Source: Antennarius striatus (Eukaryota; Chordata; Actinopteri; Lophiiformes; Antennariidae). From it: a stretch of 64,000 nucleotides of DNA. Of this stretch, positions 50,401 through 63,900 are shown in pieces. Position numbers and translations under genes: made by a program. Every line of letters begins with the position of its first letter. Positions within the stretch are counted from its first letter, which is position 1. The stretch spans positions 20,230,001-20,294,000 of the forward strand of contig NC_090793.1 in assembly GCF_040054535.1 (NCBI RefSeq), in the 5' to 3' direction. The notes below the pieces were generated by a model. The model saw nothing but the letters and a program-made list of their open reading frames with translations. It had not been told where the DNA came from and ran no database searches.

Positions 50401-53400
50401 ACGACCAAAAACAACACAAAAACTCAAAGAGAAAGACACAAAACCCTCTAAAGGACAGAAACTACACGCATAATAACACATGTATGCTGAATTCATATTC
50501 AAGCCCTGACCTCGGATAAATTTACTCAAATCACTTCCTGCTCAGTGAATACATTTCCTACTCTTCTCATAACTATAACAGCAGTAATACATACCTTTAT
50601 GCAATTAAATTAAAAGCAGTATTTTTCTATGATTTGAGTACAAAATCACCAACAGTGCAAGGCGAACATAATGGTAACGTTGAATTTCCTAGCTTTTTAT
50701 CTGTTGTTAGGTAAACGGACTTTTATCCCGAAGTCCACCCACAGCAGTTGTGCGTGTTCAAAACCGGAAGGAAGAACAAGAAACAAACCGTTTCGTTCAT
50801 CAAATGTGTATTTTTATCCTAATACAACATTTCTAAGCAGATCTGGGTTCTCTGTCCCTAACACAAAATCTGGTGTTGTCTGAACCGTGACAAGGGGCAG
50901 GAACAACACATTCCAGAGAACCTCAGATATTTATTATGCCCGTCTCTAGGCTCCACCTTAAGGATGAGCCGCTATACATTAACACATATGCATCGTGTCT
51001 TTCTCTGGCTGGTTGTTTTTCCTTATTTGGTTCTCCAGTGTCAGTCACCAGTATCAGTGTCACATACCAGTCTCCCGTACCAGTCTCCAGTGTCTCCACC
51101 TACAACAAAGAGCCAAACAAATTACACAGCCGGCGTCCGCCGCTAAACGGTGGACGCCCATTCCACAACGTACTTAGCTATATCATTATTGGATGAAATA
51201 CAAAGTAAAAACAAAACCTGAGAATATATTTGATTATATTTTCCTTCCCTGTTAAAGTGTTCCGTGAAAAACTACACAACAAAGTTTCGGAAGACGTGAC
51301 AATTAATGTATTATACATTCTTGAGTGATCTGTGATCGTGTCGCCCCCTGGTGGTAATAGTGGGTTCCTACAAAAACATTGAGACAAAGTTAGACTTTGT
51401 TATATTGTTAATAGCTTCCGGCTGTGACTTTCAAATTAATTTTAAGAACCGAACGATTGCGTACTTGCCCCCCCCTCTCCCCCTAAAATCGAATACAATT
51501 TTGTACGCAGTACAAACTTCTAAATTAGTTGTTTGCATTACTATATCTCCTCTTACTTCGAGGTGTGTAGAAGATACTACACTCATCTCCCCGACAGAGT
51601 TAGCAGTAGCTTTAGCGCTACCAGACTTTTTCACCAGCTGACTCTTTCTATGTGAAAAATCGTCTATATGTTCGGTTGTAGTATTTCTTCAAAACCGATG
51701 TAATAAAAAAGGTTAAAAACGCATCATTGGAATATTTCGCGTATTTATATTTCCTTATTTTGATGCTTTTATTTTGAGAGCTAACCGGAAATGTAACTTC
51801 TTCGGTGATTAAATCCAACTGTACCTACGTTGTGCCTACACTGCCCTCCTGTGGTTAATAGCCGTATTACATATTTTAGCTTTTCCCATTCTTACTGTGA
51901 CATGGGAGTGCGTCTCCAAAGCCAGACGAAGTACTATCTACCTTACCTTTAAGACACTCTAACAAGAAAGCAGAGGGGGGCTACTACTGGTTAGCATTTC
52001 AGGCAGTTTAATGATTGTATAAATTTCAAACAGTAAGGCATTTTAAACTCCATTGATGACGCTGTTTGATCGTTGTAAATGGGGAATTATCATTTCAACG
52101 AGCAACATTCTTCATTGCTGGATAGGTTAAAGCATCAATCAAAGGATGTGAGTCCTGAGTTGAACTAAACGACCAAAAACAACACAAAAACTCAAAGAGA
52201 AAGACACAAAACCCTCTAAAGGACAGAAACTACACGCATAATAACACATGTATGCTGAATTCATATTCAAGCCCTGACCTCGGATAAATTTACTCAAATC
52301 ACTTCCTGCTCAGTGAATACATTTCCTACTCTTCTCATAACTATAACAGCAGTAATACATACCTTTATGCAATTAAATTAAAAGCAGTATTTTTCTATGA
52401 TTTGAGTACAAAATCACCAACAGTGCAAGGCGAACATAATGGTAACGTTGAATTTCCTAGCTTTTTATCTGTTGTTAGGTAAACGGACTTTTATCCCGAA
52501 GTCCACCCACAGCAGTTGTGCGTGTTCAAAACCGGAAGGAAGAACAAGAAACAAACCGTTTCGTTCATCAAATGTGTATTTTTATCCTAATACAACATTT
52601 CTAAGCAGATCTGGGTTCTCTGTCCCTAACACAAAATCTGGTGTTGTCTGAACCGTGACAAGGGGCAGGAACAACACATTCCAGAGAACCTCAGATATTT
52701 ATTATGCCCGTCTCTAGGCTCCACCTTAAGGATGAGCCGCTATACATTAACACATATGCATCGTGTCTTTCTCTGGCTGGTTGTTTTTCCTTATTTGGTT
52801 CTCCAGTGTCAGTCACCAGTATCAGTGTCACATACCAGTCTCCCGTACCAGTCTCCAGTGTCTCCACCTACAACAAAGAGCCAAACAAATTACACAGCCG
52901 GCGTCCGCCGCTAAACGGTGGACGCCCATTACACAACGTACTTAGCTATATCATTATTGGATGAAATACAAAGTAAAAACAAAACCTGAGAATATATTTG
53001 ATTATATTTTCCTTCCCTGTTAAAGTGTTCCGTGAAAAACTACACAACAAAGTTTCGGAAGACGTGACAATTAATGTATTATACATTCTTGAGTGATCTG
53101 TGATCGTGTCGCCCCCTGGTGGTAATAGTGGGTTCCTACAAAAACATTGAGACAAAGTTAGACTTTGTTATATTGTTAATAGCTTCCGGCTGTGACTTTC
53201 AAATTAATTTTAAGAACCGAACGATTGCGTACTTGCCCCCCCCTCTCCCCCTAAAATCGAATACAATTTTGTACGCAGTACAAACTTCTAAATTAGTTGT
53301 TTGCATTACTATATCTCCTCTTACTTCGAGGTGTGTAGAAGATACTACACTCATCTCCCCGACAGAGTTAGCAGTAGCTTTAGCGCTACCAGACTTTTTC

Positions 53401-56400
53401 ACCAGCTGACTCTTTCTATGTGAAAAATCGTCTATATGTTCGGTTGTAGTATTTCTTCAAAACCGATGTAATAAAAAAGGTTAAAAACGCATCATTGGAA
53501 TATTTCGCGTATTTATATTTCCTTATTTTGATGCTTTTATTTTGAGAGCTAACCGGAAATGTAACTTCTTCGGTGATTAAATCCAACTGTACCTACGTTG
53601 TGCCTACACTGCCCTCCTGTGGTTAATAGCCGTATTACATATTTTAGCTTTTCCCATTCTTACTGTGACATGGGAGTGCGTCTCCAAAGCCAGACGAAGT
53701 ACTATCTACCTTACCTTTAAGACACTCTAACAAGAAAGCAGAGGGGGGCTACTACTGGTTAGCATTTCAGGCAGTTTAATGATTGTATAAATTTCAAACA
53801 GTAAGGCATTTTAAACTCCATTGATGACGCTGTTTGATCGTTGTAAATGGGGAATTATCATTTCAACGAGCAACATTCTTCATTGCTGGATAGGTTAAAG
53901 CATCAATCAAAGGATGTGAGTCCTGAGTTGAACTAAACGACCAAAAACAACACAAAAACTCAAAGAGAAAGACACAAAACCCTCTAAAGGACAGAAACTA
54001 CACGCATAATAACACATGTATGCTGAATTCATATTCAAGCCCTGACCTCGGATAAATTTACTCAAATCACTTCCTGCTCAGTGAATACATTTCCTACTCT
54101 TCTCATAACTATAACAGCAGTAATACATACCTTTATGCAATTAAATTAAAAGCAGTATTTTTCTATGATTTGAGTACAAAATCACCAACAGTGCAAGGCG
54201 AACATAATGGTAACGTTGAATTTCCTAGCTTTTTATCTGTTGTTAGGTAAACGGACTTTTATCCCGAAGTCCACCCACAGCAGTTGTGCGTGTTCAAAAC
54301 CGGAAGGAAGAACAAGAAACAAACCGTTTCGTTCATCAAATGTGTATTTTTATCCTAATACAACATTTCTAAGCAGATCTGGGTTCTCTGTCCCTAACAC
54401 AAAATCTGGTGTTGTCTGAACCGTGACAAGGGGCAGGAACAACACATTCCAGAGAACCTCAGATATTTATTATGCCCGTCTCTAGGCTCCACCTTAAGGA
54501 TGAGCCGCTATACATTAACACATATGCATCGTGTCTTTCTCTGGCTGGTTGTTTTTCCTTATTTGGTTCTCCAGTGTCAGTCACCAGTATCAGTGTCACA
54601 TACCAGTCTCCCGTACCAGTCTCCAGTGTCTCCACCTACAACAAAGAGCCAAACAAATTACACAGCCGGCGTCCGCCGCTAAACGGTGGACGCCCATTCC
54701 ACAACGTACTTAGCTATATCATTATTGGATGAAATACAAAGTAAAAACAAAACCTGAGAATATATTTGATTATATTTTCCTTCCCTGTTAAAGTGTTCCG
54801 TGAAAAACTACACAACAAAGTTTCGGAAGACGTGACAATTAATGTATTATACATTCTTGAGTGATCTGTGATCGTGTCGCCCCCTGGTGGTAATAGTGGG
54901 TTCCTACAAAAACATTGAGACAAAGTTAGACTTTGTTATATTGTTAATAGCTTCCGGCTGTGACTTTCAAATTAATTTTAAGAACCGAACGATTGCGTAC
55001 TTGCCCCCCCCCTCTCCCCCTAAAATCGAATACAATTTTGTACGCAGTACAAACTTCTAAATTAGTTGTTTGCATTACTATATCTCCTCTTACTTCGAGG
55101 TGTGTAGAAGATACTACACTCATCTCCCCGACAGAGTTAGCAGTAGCTTTAGCGCTACCAGACTTTTTCACCAGCTGACTCTTTCTATGTGAAAAATCGT
55201 CTATATGTTCGGTTGTAGTATTTCTTCAAAACCGATGTAATAAAAAAGGTTAAAAACGCATCATTGGAATATTTCGCGTATTTATATTTCCTTATTTTGA
55301 TGCTTTTATTTTGAGAGCTAACCGGAAATGTAACTTCTTCGGTGATTAAATCCAACTGTACCTACGTTGTGCCTACACTGCCCTCCTGTGGTTAATAGCC
55401 GTATTACATATTTTAGCTTTTCCCATTCTTACTGTGACATGGGAGTGCGTCTCCAAAGCCAGACGAAGTACTATCTACCTTACCTTTAAGACACTCTAAC
55501 AAGAAAGCAGAGGGGGGCTACTACTGGTTAGCATTTCAGGCAGTTCAATGATTGTATAAATTTCAAACAGTAAGGCATTTTAAACTCCATTGATGACGCT
55601 GTTTGATCGTTGTAAATGGGGAATTATCATTTCAACGAGCAACATTCTTCATTGCTGGATAGGTTAAAGCATCAATCAAAGGATGTGAGTCCTGAGTTGA
55701 ACTAAACGACCAAAAACAACACAAAAACTCAAAGAGAAAGACACAAAACCCTCTAAAGGACAGAAACTACACGCATAATAACACATGTATGCTGAATTCA
55801 TATTCAAGCCCTGACCTCGGATAAATTTACTCAAATCACTTCCTGCTCAGTGAATACATTTCCTACTCTTCTCATAACTATAACAGCAGTAATACATACC
55901 TTTATGCAATTAAATTAAAAGCAGTATTTTTCTATGATTTGAGTACAAAATCACCAACAGTGCAAGGCGAACATAATGGTAACGTTGAATTTCCTAGCTT
56001 TTTATCTGTTGTTAGGTAAACGGACTTTTATCCCGAAGTCCACCCACAGCAGTTGTGCGTGTTCAAAACCGGAAGGAAGAACAAGAAACAAACCGTTTCG
56101 TTCATCAAATGTGTATTTTTATCCTAATACAACATTTCTAAGCAGATCTGGGTTCTCTGTCCCTAACACAAAATCTGGTGTTGTCTGAACCGTGACAAGG
56201 GGCAGGAACAACACATTCCAGAGAACCTCAGATATTTATTATGCCCGTCTCTAGGCTCCACCTTAAGGATGAGCCGCTATACATTAACACATATGCATCG
56301 TGTCTTTCTCTGGCTGGTTGTTTTTCCTTATTTGGTTCTCCAGTGTCAGTCACCAGTATCAGTGTCACATACCAGTCTCCCGTACCAGTCTCCAGTGTCT

Positions 56401-57387
56401 CCACCTACAACAAAGAGCCAAACAAATTACACAGCCGGCGTCCGCCGCTAAACGGTGGACGCCCATTCCACAACGTACTTAGCTATATCATTATTGGATG
56501 AAATACAAAGTAAAAACAAAACCTGAGAATATATTTGATTATATTTTCCTTCCCTGTTAAAGTGTTCCGTGAAAAACTACACAACAAAGTTTCGGAAGAC
56601 GTGACAATTAATGTATTATACATTCTTGAGTGATCTGTGATCGTGTCGCCCCCTGGTGGTAATAGTGGGTTCCTACAAAAACATTGAGACAAAGTTAGAC
56701 TTTGTTATATTGTTAATAGCTTCCGGCTGTGACTTTCAAATTAATTTTAAGAACCGAACGATTGCGTACTTGCCCCCCCCTCTCCCCCTAAAATCGAATA
56801 CAATTTTGTACGCAGTACAAACTTCTAAATTAGTTGTTTGCATTACTATATCTCCTCTTACTTCGAGGTGTGTAGAAGATACTACACTCATCTCCCCGAC
56901 AGAGTTAGCAGTAGCTTTAGCGCTACCAGACTTTTTCACCAGCTGACTCTTTCTATGTGAAAAATCGTCTATATGTTCGGTTGTAGTATTTCTTCAAAAC
57001 CGATGTAATAAAAAAGGTTAAAAACGCATCATTGGAATATTTCGCGTATTTATATTTCCTTATTTTGATGCTTTTATTTTGAGAGCTAACCGGAAATGTA
57101 ACTTCTTCGGTGATTAAATCCAACTGTACCTACGTTGTGCCTACACTGCCCTCCTGTGGTTAATAGCCGTATTACATATTTTAGCTTTTCCCATTCTTAC
57201 TGTGACATGGGAGTGCGTCTCCAAAGCCAGACGAAGTACTATCTACCTTACCTTTAAGACACTCTAACAAGAAAGCAGAGGGGGGCTACTACTGGTTAGC
57301 ATTTCAGGCAGTTTAATGATTGTATAAATTTCAAACAGTAAGGCATTTTAAACTCCATTGATGACGCTGTTTGATCGTTGTAAATGG
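41475..57387. repeat. Macrosatellite units 2-10 (homogenised core)
   Basis: All nine carry the core variants TCCCTGTTAAAGTGTTCCGTG (shown in part), CCTAAAATCGAATAC and AACGTACTTAGC. They differ from each other at very few positions. The first is CCCATTCCAC (units 2, 3, 6, 7, 9, 10) versus CCCATTACAC (units 4, 5, 8). The others are a T-to-C in GCAGTTCAATG (units 6 and 9), TACCTGCC in unit 6, and one extra C in unit 9. Confidence 0.93.
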
Positions 57388-60300
57388 GGAATTATCATTT
57401 CAACGAGCAACATTCTTCATTGCTGGATAGGTTAAAGCATCAATCAAAGGATGTGAGTCCTGAGTTGAACTAAACGACCAAAAACAACACAAAAACTCAA
57501 AGAGAAAGACACAAAACCCTCTAAAGGACAGAAACTACACGCATAATAACACATGTATGCTGAATTCATATTCAAGCCCTGACCTCGGATAAATTTACTC
57601 AAATCACTTCCTGCTCAGTGAATACATTTCCTACTCTTCTCATAACTATAACAGCAGTAATACATACCTTTATGCAATTAAATTAAAAGCAGTATTTTTC
57701 TATGATTTGAGTACAAAATCACCAACAGTGCAAGGCGAACATAATGGTAACGTTGAATTTCCTAGCTTTTTATCTGTTGTTAGGTAAACGGACTTTTATC
57801 CCGAAGTCCACCCACAGCAGTTGTGCGTGTTCAAAACCGGAAGGAAGAACAAGAAACAAACCGTTTCGTTCATCAAATGTGTATTTTTATCCTAATACAA
57901 CATTTCTAAGCAGATCTGGGTTCTCTGTCCCTAACACAAAATCTGGTGTTGTCTGAACCGTGACAAGGGGCAGGAACAACACATTCCAGAGAACCTCAGA
58001 TATTTATTATGCCCGTCTCCAGGCTCCACCTTAAGGATGAGCCGCTATACATTAACACATATGCATCGTGTCTTTCTCTGGCTGGTTGTTTTTCCTTATT
58101 TGGTTCTCCAGTGTCAGTCACCAGTATCAGTCTCACATACCAGTCTCCCGTACCAGTCTCCAGTGTCTCCACCTACAACAAAGAGCCAAACAAATTACAC
58201 AGCCGGCGTCCGCCGCTAAACGGTGGACGCCCATTACACAACGTATTTAGCTATATCATTATTGGATGAAATACAAAGTAAAAACAAAACCTGAGAATAT
58301 ATTTGATTATATTTTCCTTCACTGTTAAAGTGTTCGGTGAAAAACTACACAACAAAGTTTCGGAAGACGTGACAATTAATGTATTATACATTCTTGAGTG
58401 ATCTGTGATCGTGTCGCCCCCTGGTGGTAATAGTGGGTTCCTACAAAAACATTGAGACAAAGTTAGACTTTGTTATATTGTTAATAGCTTCCGGCTGTGA
58501 CTTTCAAATTAATTTTAAGAACCGAACGATTGCGTACTTGCCCCCCCCTCTCCCCCTAAAAACGAATACAATTTTGTACGCAGTACAAACTTCTAAATTA
58601 GTTGTTTGCATTACTATATCTCCTCTTACTTCGAGGTGTGTAGAAGATACTACACTCATCTCCCCGACAGAGTTAGCAGTAGCTTTAGCGCTACCAGACT
58701 TTTTCACCAGCTGACTCTTTCTATGTGAAAAATCGTCTATATGTTCGGTTGTAGTATTTCTTCAAAACCGATGTAATAAAAAAGGTTAAAAACGCATCAT
58801 TGGAATATTTCGCGTATTTATATTTCCTTATTTTGATGCTTTTATTTTGAGAGCTAACCGGAAATGTAACTTCTTCGGTGATTAAATCCAACTGTACCTA
58901 CGTTGTGCCTACACTGCCCTCCTGTGGTTAATAGCCGTATTACATATTTTAGCTTTTCCCATTCTTACTGTGACATGGGAGTGCGTCTCCAAACCCAGAC
59001 GAAGTACTATCTACCTTACCTTTAAGACACTCTAACAAGAAAGCAGAGGGGGGCTACTACTGGTTAGCATTTCAGGCAGTTTAATGATTGTATAAATTTC
59101 AAACAGTAAGGCATTTTAAACTCCATTGATGACGCTGTTTGATCGTTGTAAATGGGGAATTATCATTTCAACGAGCAACATTCTTCATTGCTGGATAGGT
59201 TAAAGCATCAATCAAAGGATGTGAGTCCTGAGTTGAACTAAACGACCAAAAACAACACAAAAACTCAAAGAGAAAGATACAAAACCCTCTAAAGGACAGA
59301 AACTACACGCATAATAACACATGTATGCTGAATTCATATTCAAGCCCTGACCTCGGATAAATTTACTCAAATCACTTCCTGCTCAGTGAATACATTTCCT
59401 ACTCTTCTCATAACTATAACAGCAGTAATACATACCTTTATGCAATTAAATTAAAAGCAGTATTTTTCTATGATTTGAGTACAAAATCACCAACAGTGCA
59501 AGGCGAACATAATGGTAACGTTGAATTTCCTAGCTTTTTATCTGTTGTTAGGTAAACGGACTTTTATCCCGAAGTCCACCCACAGCAGTTGTGTGTGTTC
59601 AAAACCGGAAGGAAGAACAAGAAACAAACCGTTTCGTTCATCAAATGTGTATTTTTATCCTAATACAACATTTCTAAGCAGATCTGGGTTCTCTGTCCCT
59701 AACACAAAATCTGGTGTTGTCTGAACCGTGACAAGGGGCAGGAACAACACATTCCAGAGAACCTCAGATATTTATTATGCCCGTCTCTAGGCTCCACCTT
59801 AAGGATGAGCCGCTATACATTAACACATATGCTTCGTGTCTTTCTCTGGCTGGTTGTTTTTCCTTATTTGGTTCTCCAGTGTCAGTCACCAGTATCAGTG
59901 TCACATACCAGTCTCCCGTACCAGTCTCCAGTGTCTCCACCTACAACAAAGAGCCAAACAAATTACACAGCCGGCGTCCGCCGCTAAACGGTGGACGCCC
60001 ATTACACAACGTATTTAGCTATATCATTATTGGATGAAATACAAAGTAAAAACAAAACCTGAGAATATATTTGATTATATTTTCCTTCACTGTTAAAGTG
60101 TTCGGTGAAAAACTACACAACAAAGTTTCGGAAGACGTGACAATTAATGTATTATACATTCTTGAGTGATCTGTGATCGTGTCGCCCCCTGGTGGTAATA
60201 GTGGGTTCCTACAAAAACATTGAGACAAAGTTAGACTTTGTTATATTGTTAATAGCTTCCGGCTGTGACTTTCAAATTAATTTTAAGAACCGAACGATTG

Positions 60301-60922
60301 CGTACTTGCCCCCCCTCTCCCCCTAAAAACGAATACAATTTTGTACGCAGTACAAACTTCTAAATTAGTTGTTTGCATTACTATATCTCCTCTTACTTCG
60401 AGGTGTGTAGAAGATACTACACTCATCTCCCCGACAGAGTTAGCAGTAGCTTTAGCGCTACCAGACTTTTTCACCAGCTGACTCTTTCTATGTGAAAAAT
60501 CGTCTATATGTTCGGTTGTAGTATTTCTTCAAAACCGATGTAATAAAAAAGGTTAAAAACGCATCATTGGAATATTTCGCGTATTTATATTTCCTTATTT
60601 TGATGCTTTTATTTTGAGAGCTAACCGGAAATGTAACTTCTTCGGTGATTAAATCCAACTGTACCTACGTTGTGCCTACACTGCCCTCCTGTGGTTAATA
60701 GCCGTATTACATATTTTAGCTTTTCCCATTCTTACTGTGACATGGGAGTGCGTCTCCAAACCCAGACGAAGTACTATCTACCTTACCTTTAAGACACTCT
60801 AACAAGAAAGCAGAGGGGGGCTACTACTGGTTAGCATTTCAGGCAGTTTAATGATTGTATAAATTTCAAACAGTAAGGCATTTTAAACTCCATTGATGAC
60901 GCTGTTTGATCGTTGTAAATGG
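57388..60922. repeat. Macrosatellite units 11-12 (right subfamily)
   Basis: They return to the unit 1 variants (CACTGTTAAAGTGTTCGG, AAAAACGAATAC, AACGTATTTAGC) and add CCAAACCCAGACG. Unit 12 shares TTGTGTGTGTTC with the left edge and has ATGCTTCGTG in place of ATGCATCGTG. Confidence 0.9.
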
Positions 60923-63900
60923 GGAATTATCATTTCAACGAGCAACATTCTTCATTGCTGGATAGGTTAAAGCATCAATCAAAGGATTTGACTCCTGAGG
61001 TGAACTAAACGACCAAAAACAACACAAAAACTCAAAGAGAAAGACACAAAACCCTCTAAAGGACAGAAACTACAGGCATAATAACACATTCAAGCCCTGA
61101 CCTCGGATAAATTTACTCAAATCACTTCCTGCTCAGTGAATACATTTCCTACTCTCCTCATAACTATAACAGCAGTAATACATACCTTTACGCAATTAAA
61201 TTAAAAGCAGTATTTTTCTATGATTTGAGTACAAAATCACCAACAGTGCAAGGCAAACATAAGGGTAACGTTGAATTTCCTAGCTTTTTATCTGTTGTTA
61301 GGTAAACAGACTTTTATCCCGAAGTCCACCCAGAGCAGTTGTGCGTGTTCAAAACCGGAAGGAAGAACAAGAAACAAACCGTTTCGTTGATCAAATGTGT
61401 ATTTTTATCCTAATACAACATTTCTAAGCAGATCTGGGTTCTCTGTCCCTAACACAAAATCTGGTGTTGTCTGAACCGTGACAAGGGGCAGGAACAACAC
61501 ATTCCAGAGAACCTCAGATATTTATTATGCCCGTCTCCAGGCTCCACCTTAAGGATGAGCCGCTATACATTAACACATATGCATCGTGTCTTTCTCTGGC
61601 TGGTTGTTTTTCCTTATTTGGTTCTCCAGTGTCAGTCACCAGTATCAGTCTCACATACCAGTCTCCCGTACCAGTCTCCAGTGTCTCCACCTACAACAAA
61701 GAGCCAAACAAATTACACAGCCGGCGTCCGCCGCTAAACGGTGGACGCCCATTACACAACGTATTTAGCTATATCATTATTGGATGAAATACAAAGTAAA
61801 AACAAAACCTGAGAATATATTTGATTATATTTTCCTTCACTGTTAAAGTGTTCGGTGAAAAACTACACAACAAAGTTTCGGAAGACGTGACAATTAATGT
61901 ATTATACATTCTTGAGTGATCTGTGATCGTGTCGCCCCCTGGTGGTAATAGTGGGTTCCTACAAAAACATTGAGACAAAGTTAGACTTTGTTATATTGTT
62001 AATAGCTTCCGGCTGTGACTTTCAAATTAATTTTAAGAACCGAACGATTGCGTACTTGCCCCCCCCCTCTCCCCCTAAAAACGAATACAATTTTGTACGC
62101 AGTACAAACTTCTAAATTAGTTGTTTGCATTACTATATCTCCTCTTACTTCGAGGTGTGTAGAAGATACTACACTCATCTCCCCGACAGAGTTAGCAGTA
62201 GCTTTAGCGCTACCAGACTTTTTCACCAGCTGACTCTTTCTATGTGAAAAATCGTCTATATGTTCGGTTGTAGTATTTCTTCAAAACCGATGTAATAAAA
62301 AAGGTTAAAAACGCATCATTGGAATATTTCGCGTATTTATATTTCCTTATTTTGATGCTTTTATTTTGAGAGCTAACCGGAAATGTAACTTCTTCGGTGA
62401 TTAAATCCAACTGTACCTACGTTGTGCCTACACTGCCCTCCTGTGGTTAATAGCCGTATTACATATTTTAGCTTTTCCCATTCTTACTGTGACATGGGAG
62501 TGCGTCTCCAAACCCAGACGAAGTACTATCTACCTTACCTTTAAGACACTCTAACAAGAAAGCAGAGGGGGGCTACTACTGGTTAGCATTTCAGGCAGTT
62601 TAATGATTGTATAAATTTCAAACAGTAAGGCATTTTAAACTCCATTGATGACGCTGTTTGATCGTTGTAAATGGGGAATTATCATTTCAACGAGCAACAT
62701 TCTTCATTGCTGGATAGGTTAAAGCATCAATCAAAGGATTTGACTCCTGAGGTGAACTAAACGACCAAAAACAACACAAAAACTCAAAGAGAAAGACACA
62801 AAACCCTCTAAAGGACAGAAACTACAGGCATAATAACACATTCAAGCCCTGACCTCGGATAAATTTACTCAAATCACTTCCTGCTCAGTGAATACATTTC
62901 CTACTCTCCTCATAACTATAACAGCAGTAATACATACCTTTACGCAATTAAATTAAAAGCAGTATTTTTCTATGATTTGAGTACAAAATCACCAACAGTG
63001 CAAGGCAAACATAAGGGTAACGTTGAATTTCCTAGCTTTTTATCTGTTGTTAGGTAAACAGACTTTTATCCCGAAGTCCACCCAGAGCAGTTGTGCGTGT
63101 TCAAAACCGGAAGGAAGAACAAGAAACAAACCGTTTCGTTGATCAAATGTGTATTTTTATCCTAATACAACATTTCTAAGCAGATCTGGGTTCTCTGTCC
63201 CTAACACAAAATCTGGTGTTGTCTGAACCGTGACAAGGGGCAGGAACAACACATTCCAGAGAACCTCAGATATTTATTATGCCCGTCTCCAGGCTCCACC
63301 TTAAGGATGAGCCGCTATACATTAACACATATGCATCGTGTCTTTCTCTGGCTGGTTGTTTTTCCTTATTTGGTTCTCCAGTGTCAGTCACCAGTATCAG
63401 TCTCACATACCAGTCTCCCGTACCAGTCTCCAGTGTCTCCACCTACAACAAAGAGCCAAACAAATTACACAGCCGGCGTCCGCCGCTAAACGGTGGACGC
63501 CCATTACACAACGTATTTAGCTATATCATTATTGGATGAAATACAAAGTAAAGACAAAACCTGAGAATATATTTGATTATATTTTCCTTCACTGTTAAAG
63601 TGTTCGGTGAAAAACTACACAACAAAGTTTCGGAAGACGTGACAATTAATGTATTATACATTCTTGAGTGATCTGTGATCGTGTCGCCCCCTGGTGGTAA
63701 TAGTGGGTTCCTACAAAAACATTGAGACAAAGTTAGACTTTGTTATATTGTTAATAGCTTCCGGCTGTGACTTTCAAATTAATTTTAAGAACCGAACGAT
63801 TGCGTACTTGCCCCCCCCTCTCCCCCTAAAAACGAATACAATTTTGTACGCAGTACAAACTTCTAAATTAGTTGTTTGCATTACTATATCTCCTCTTACT

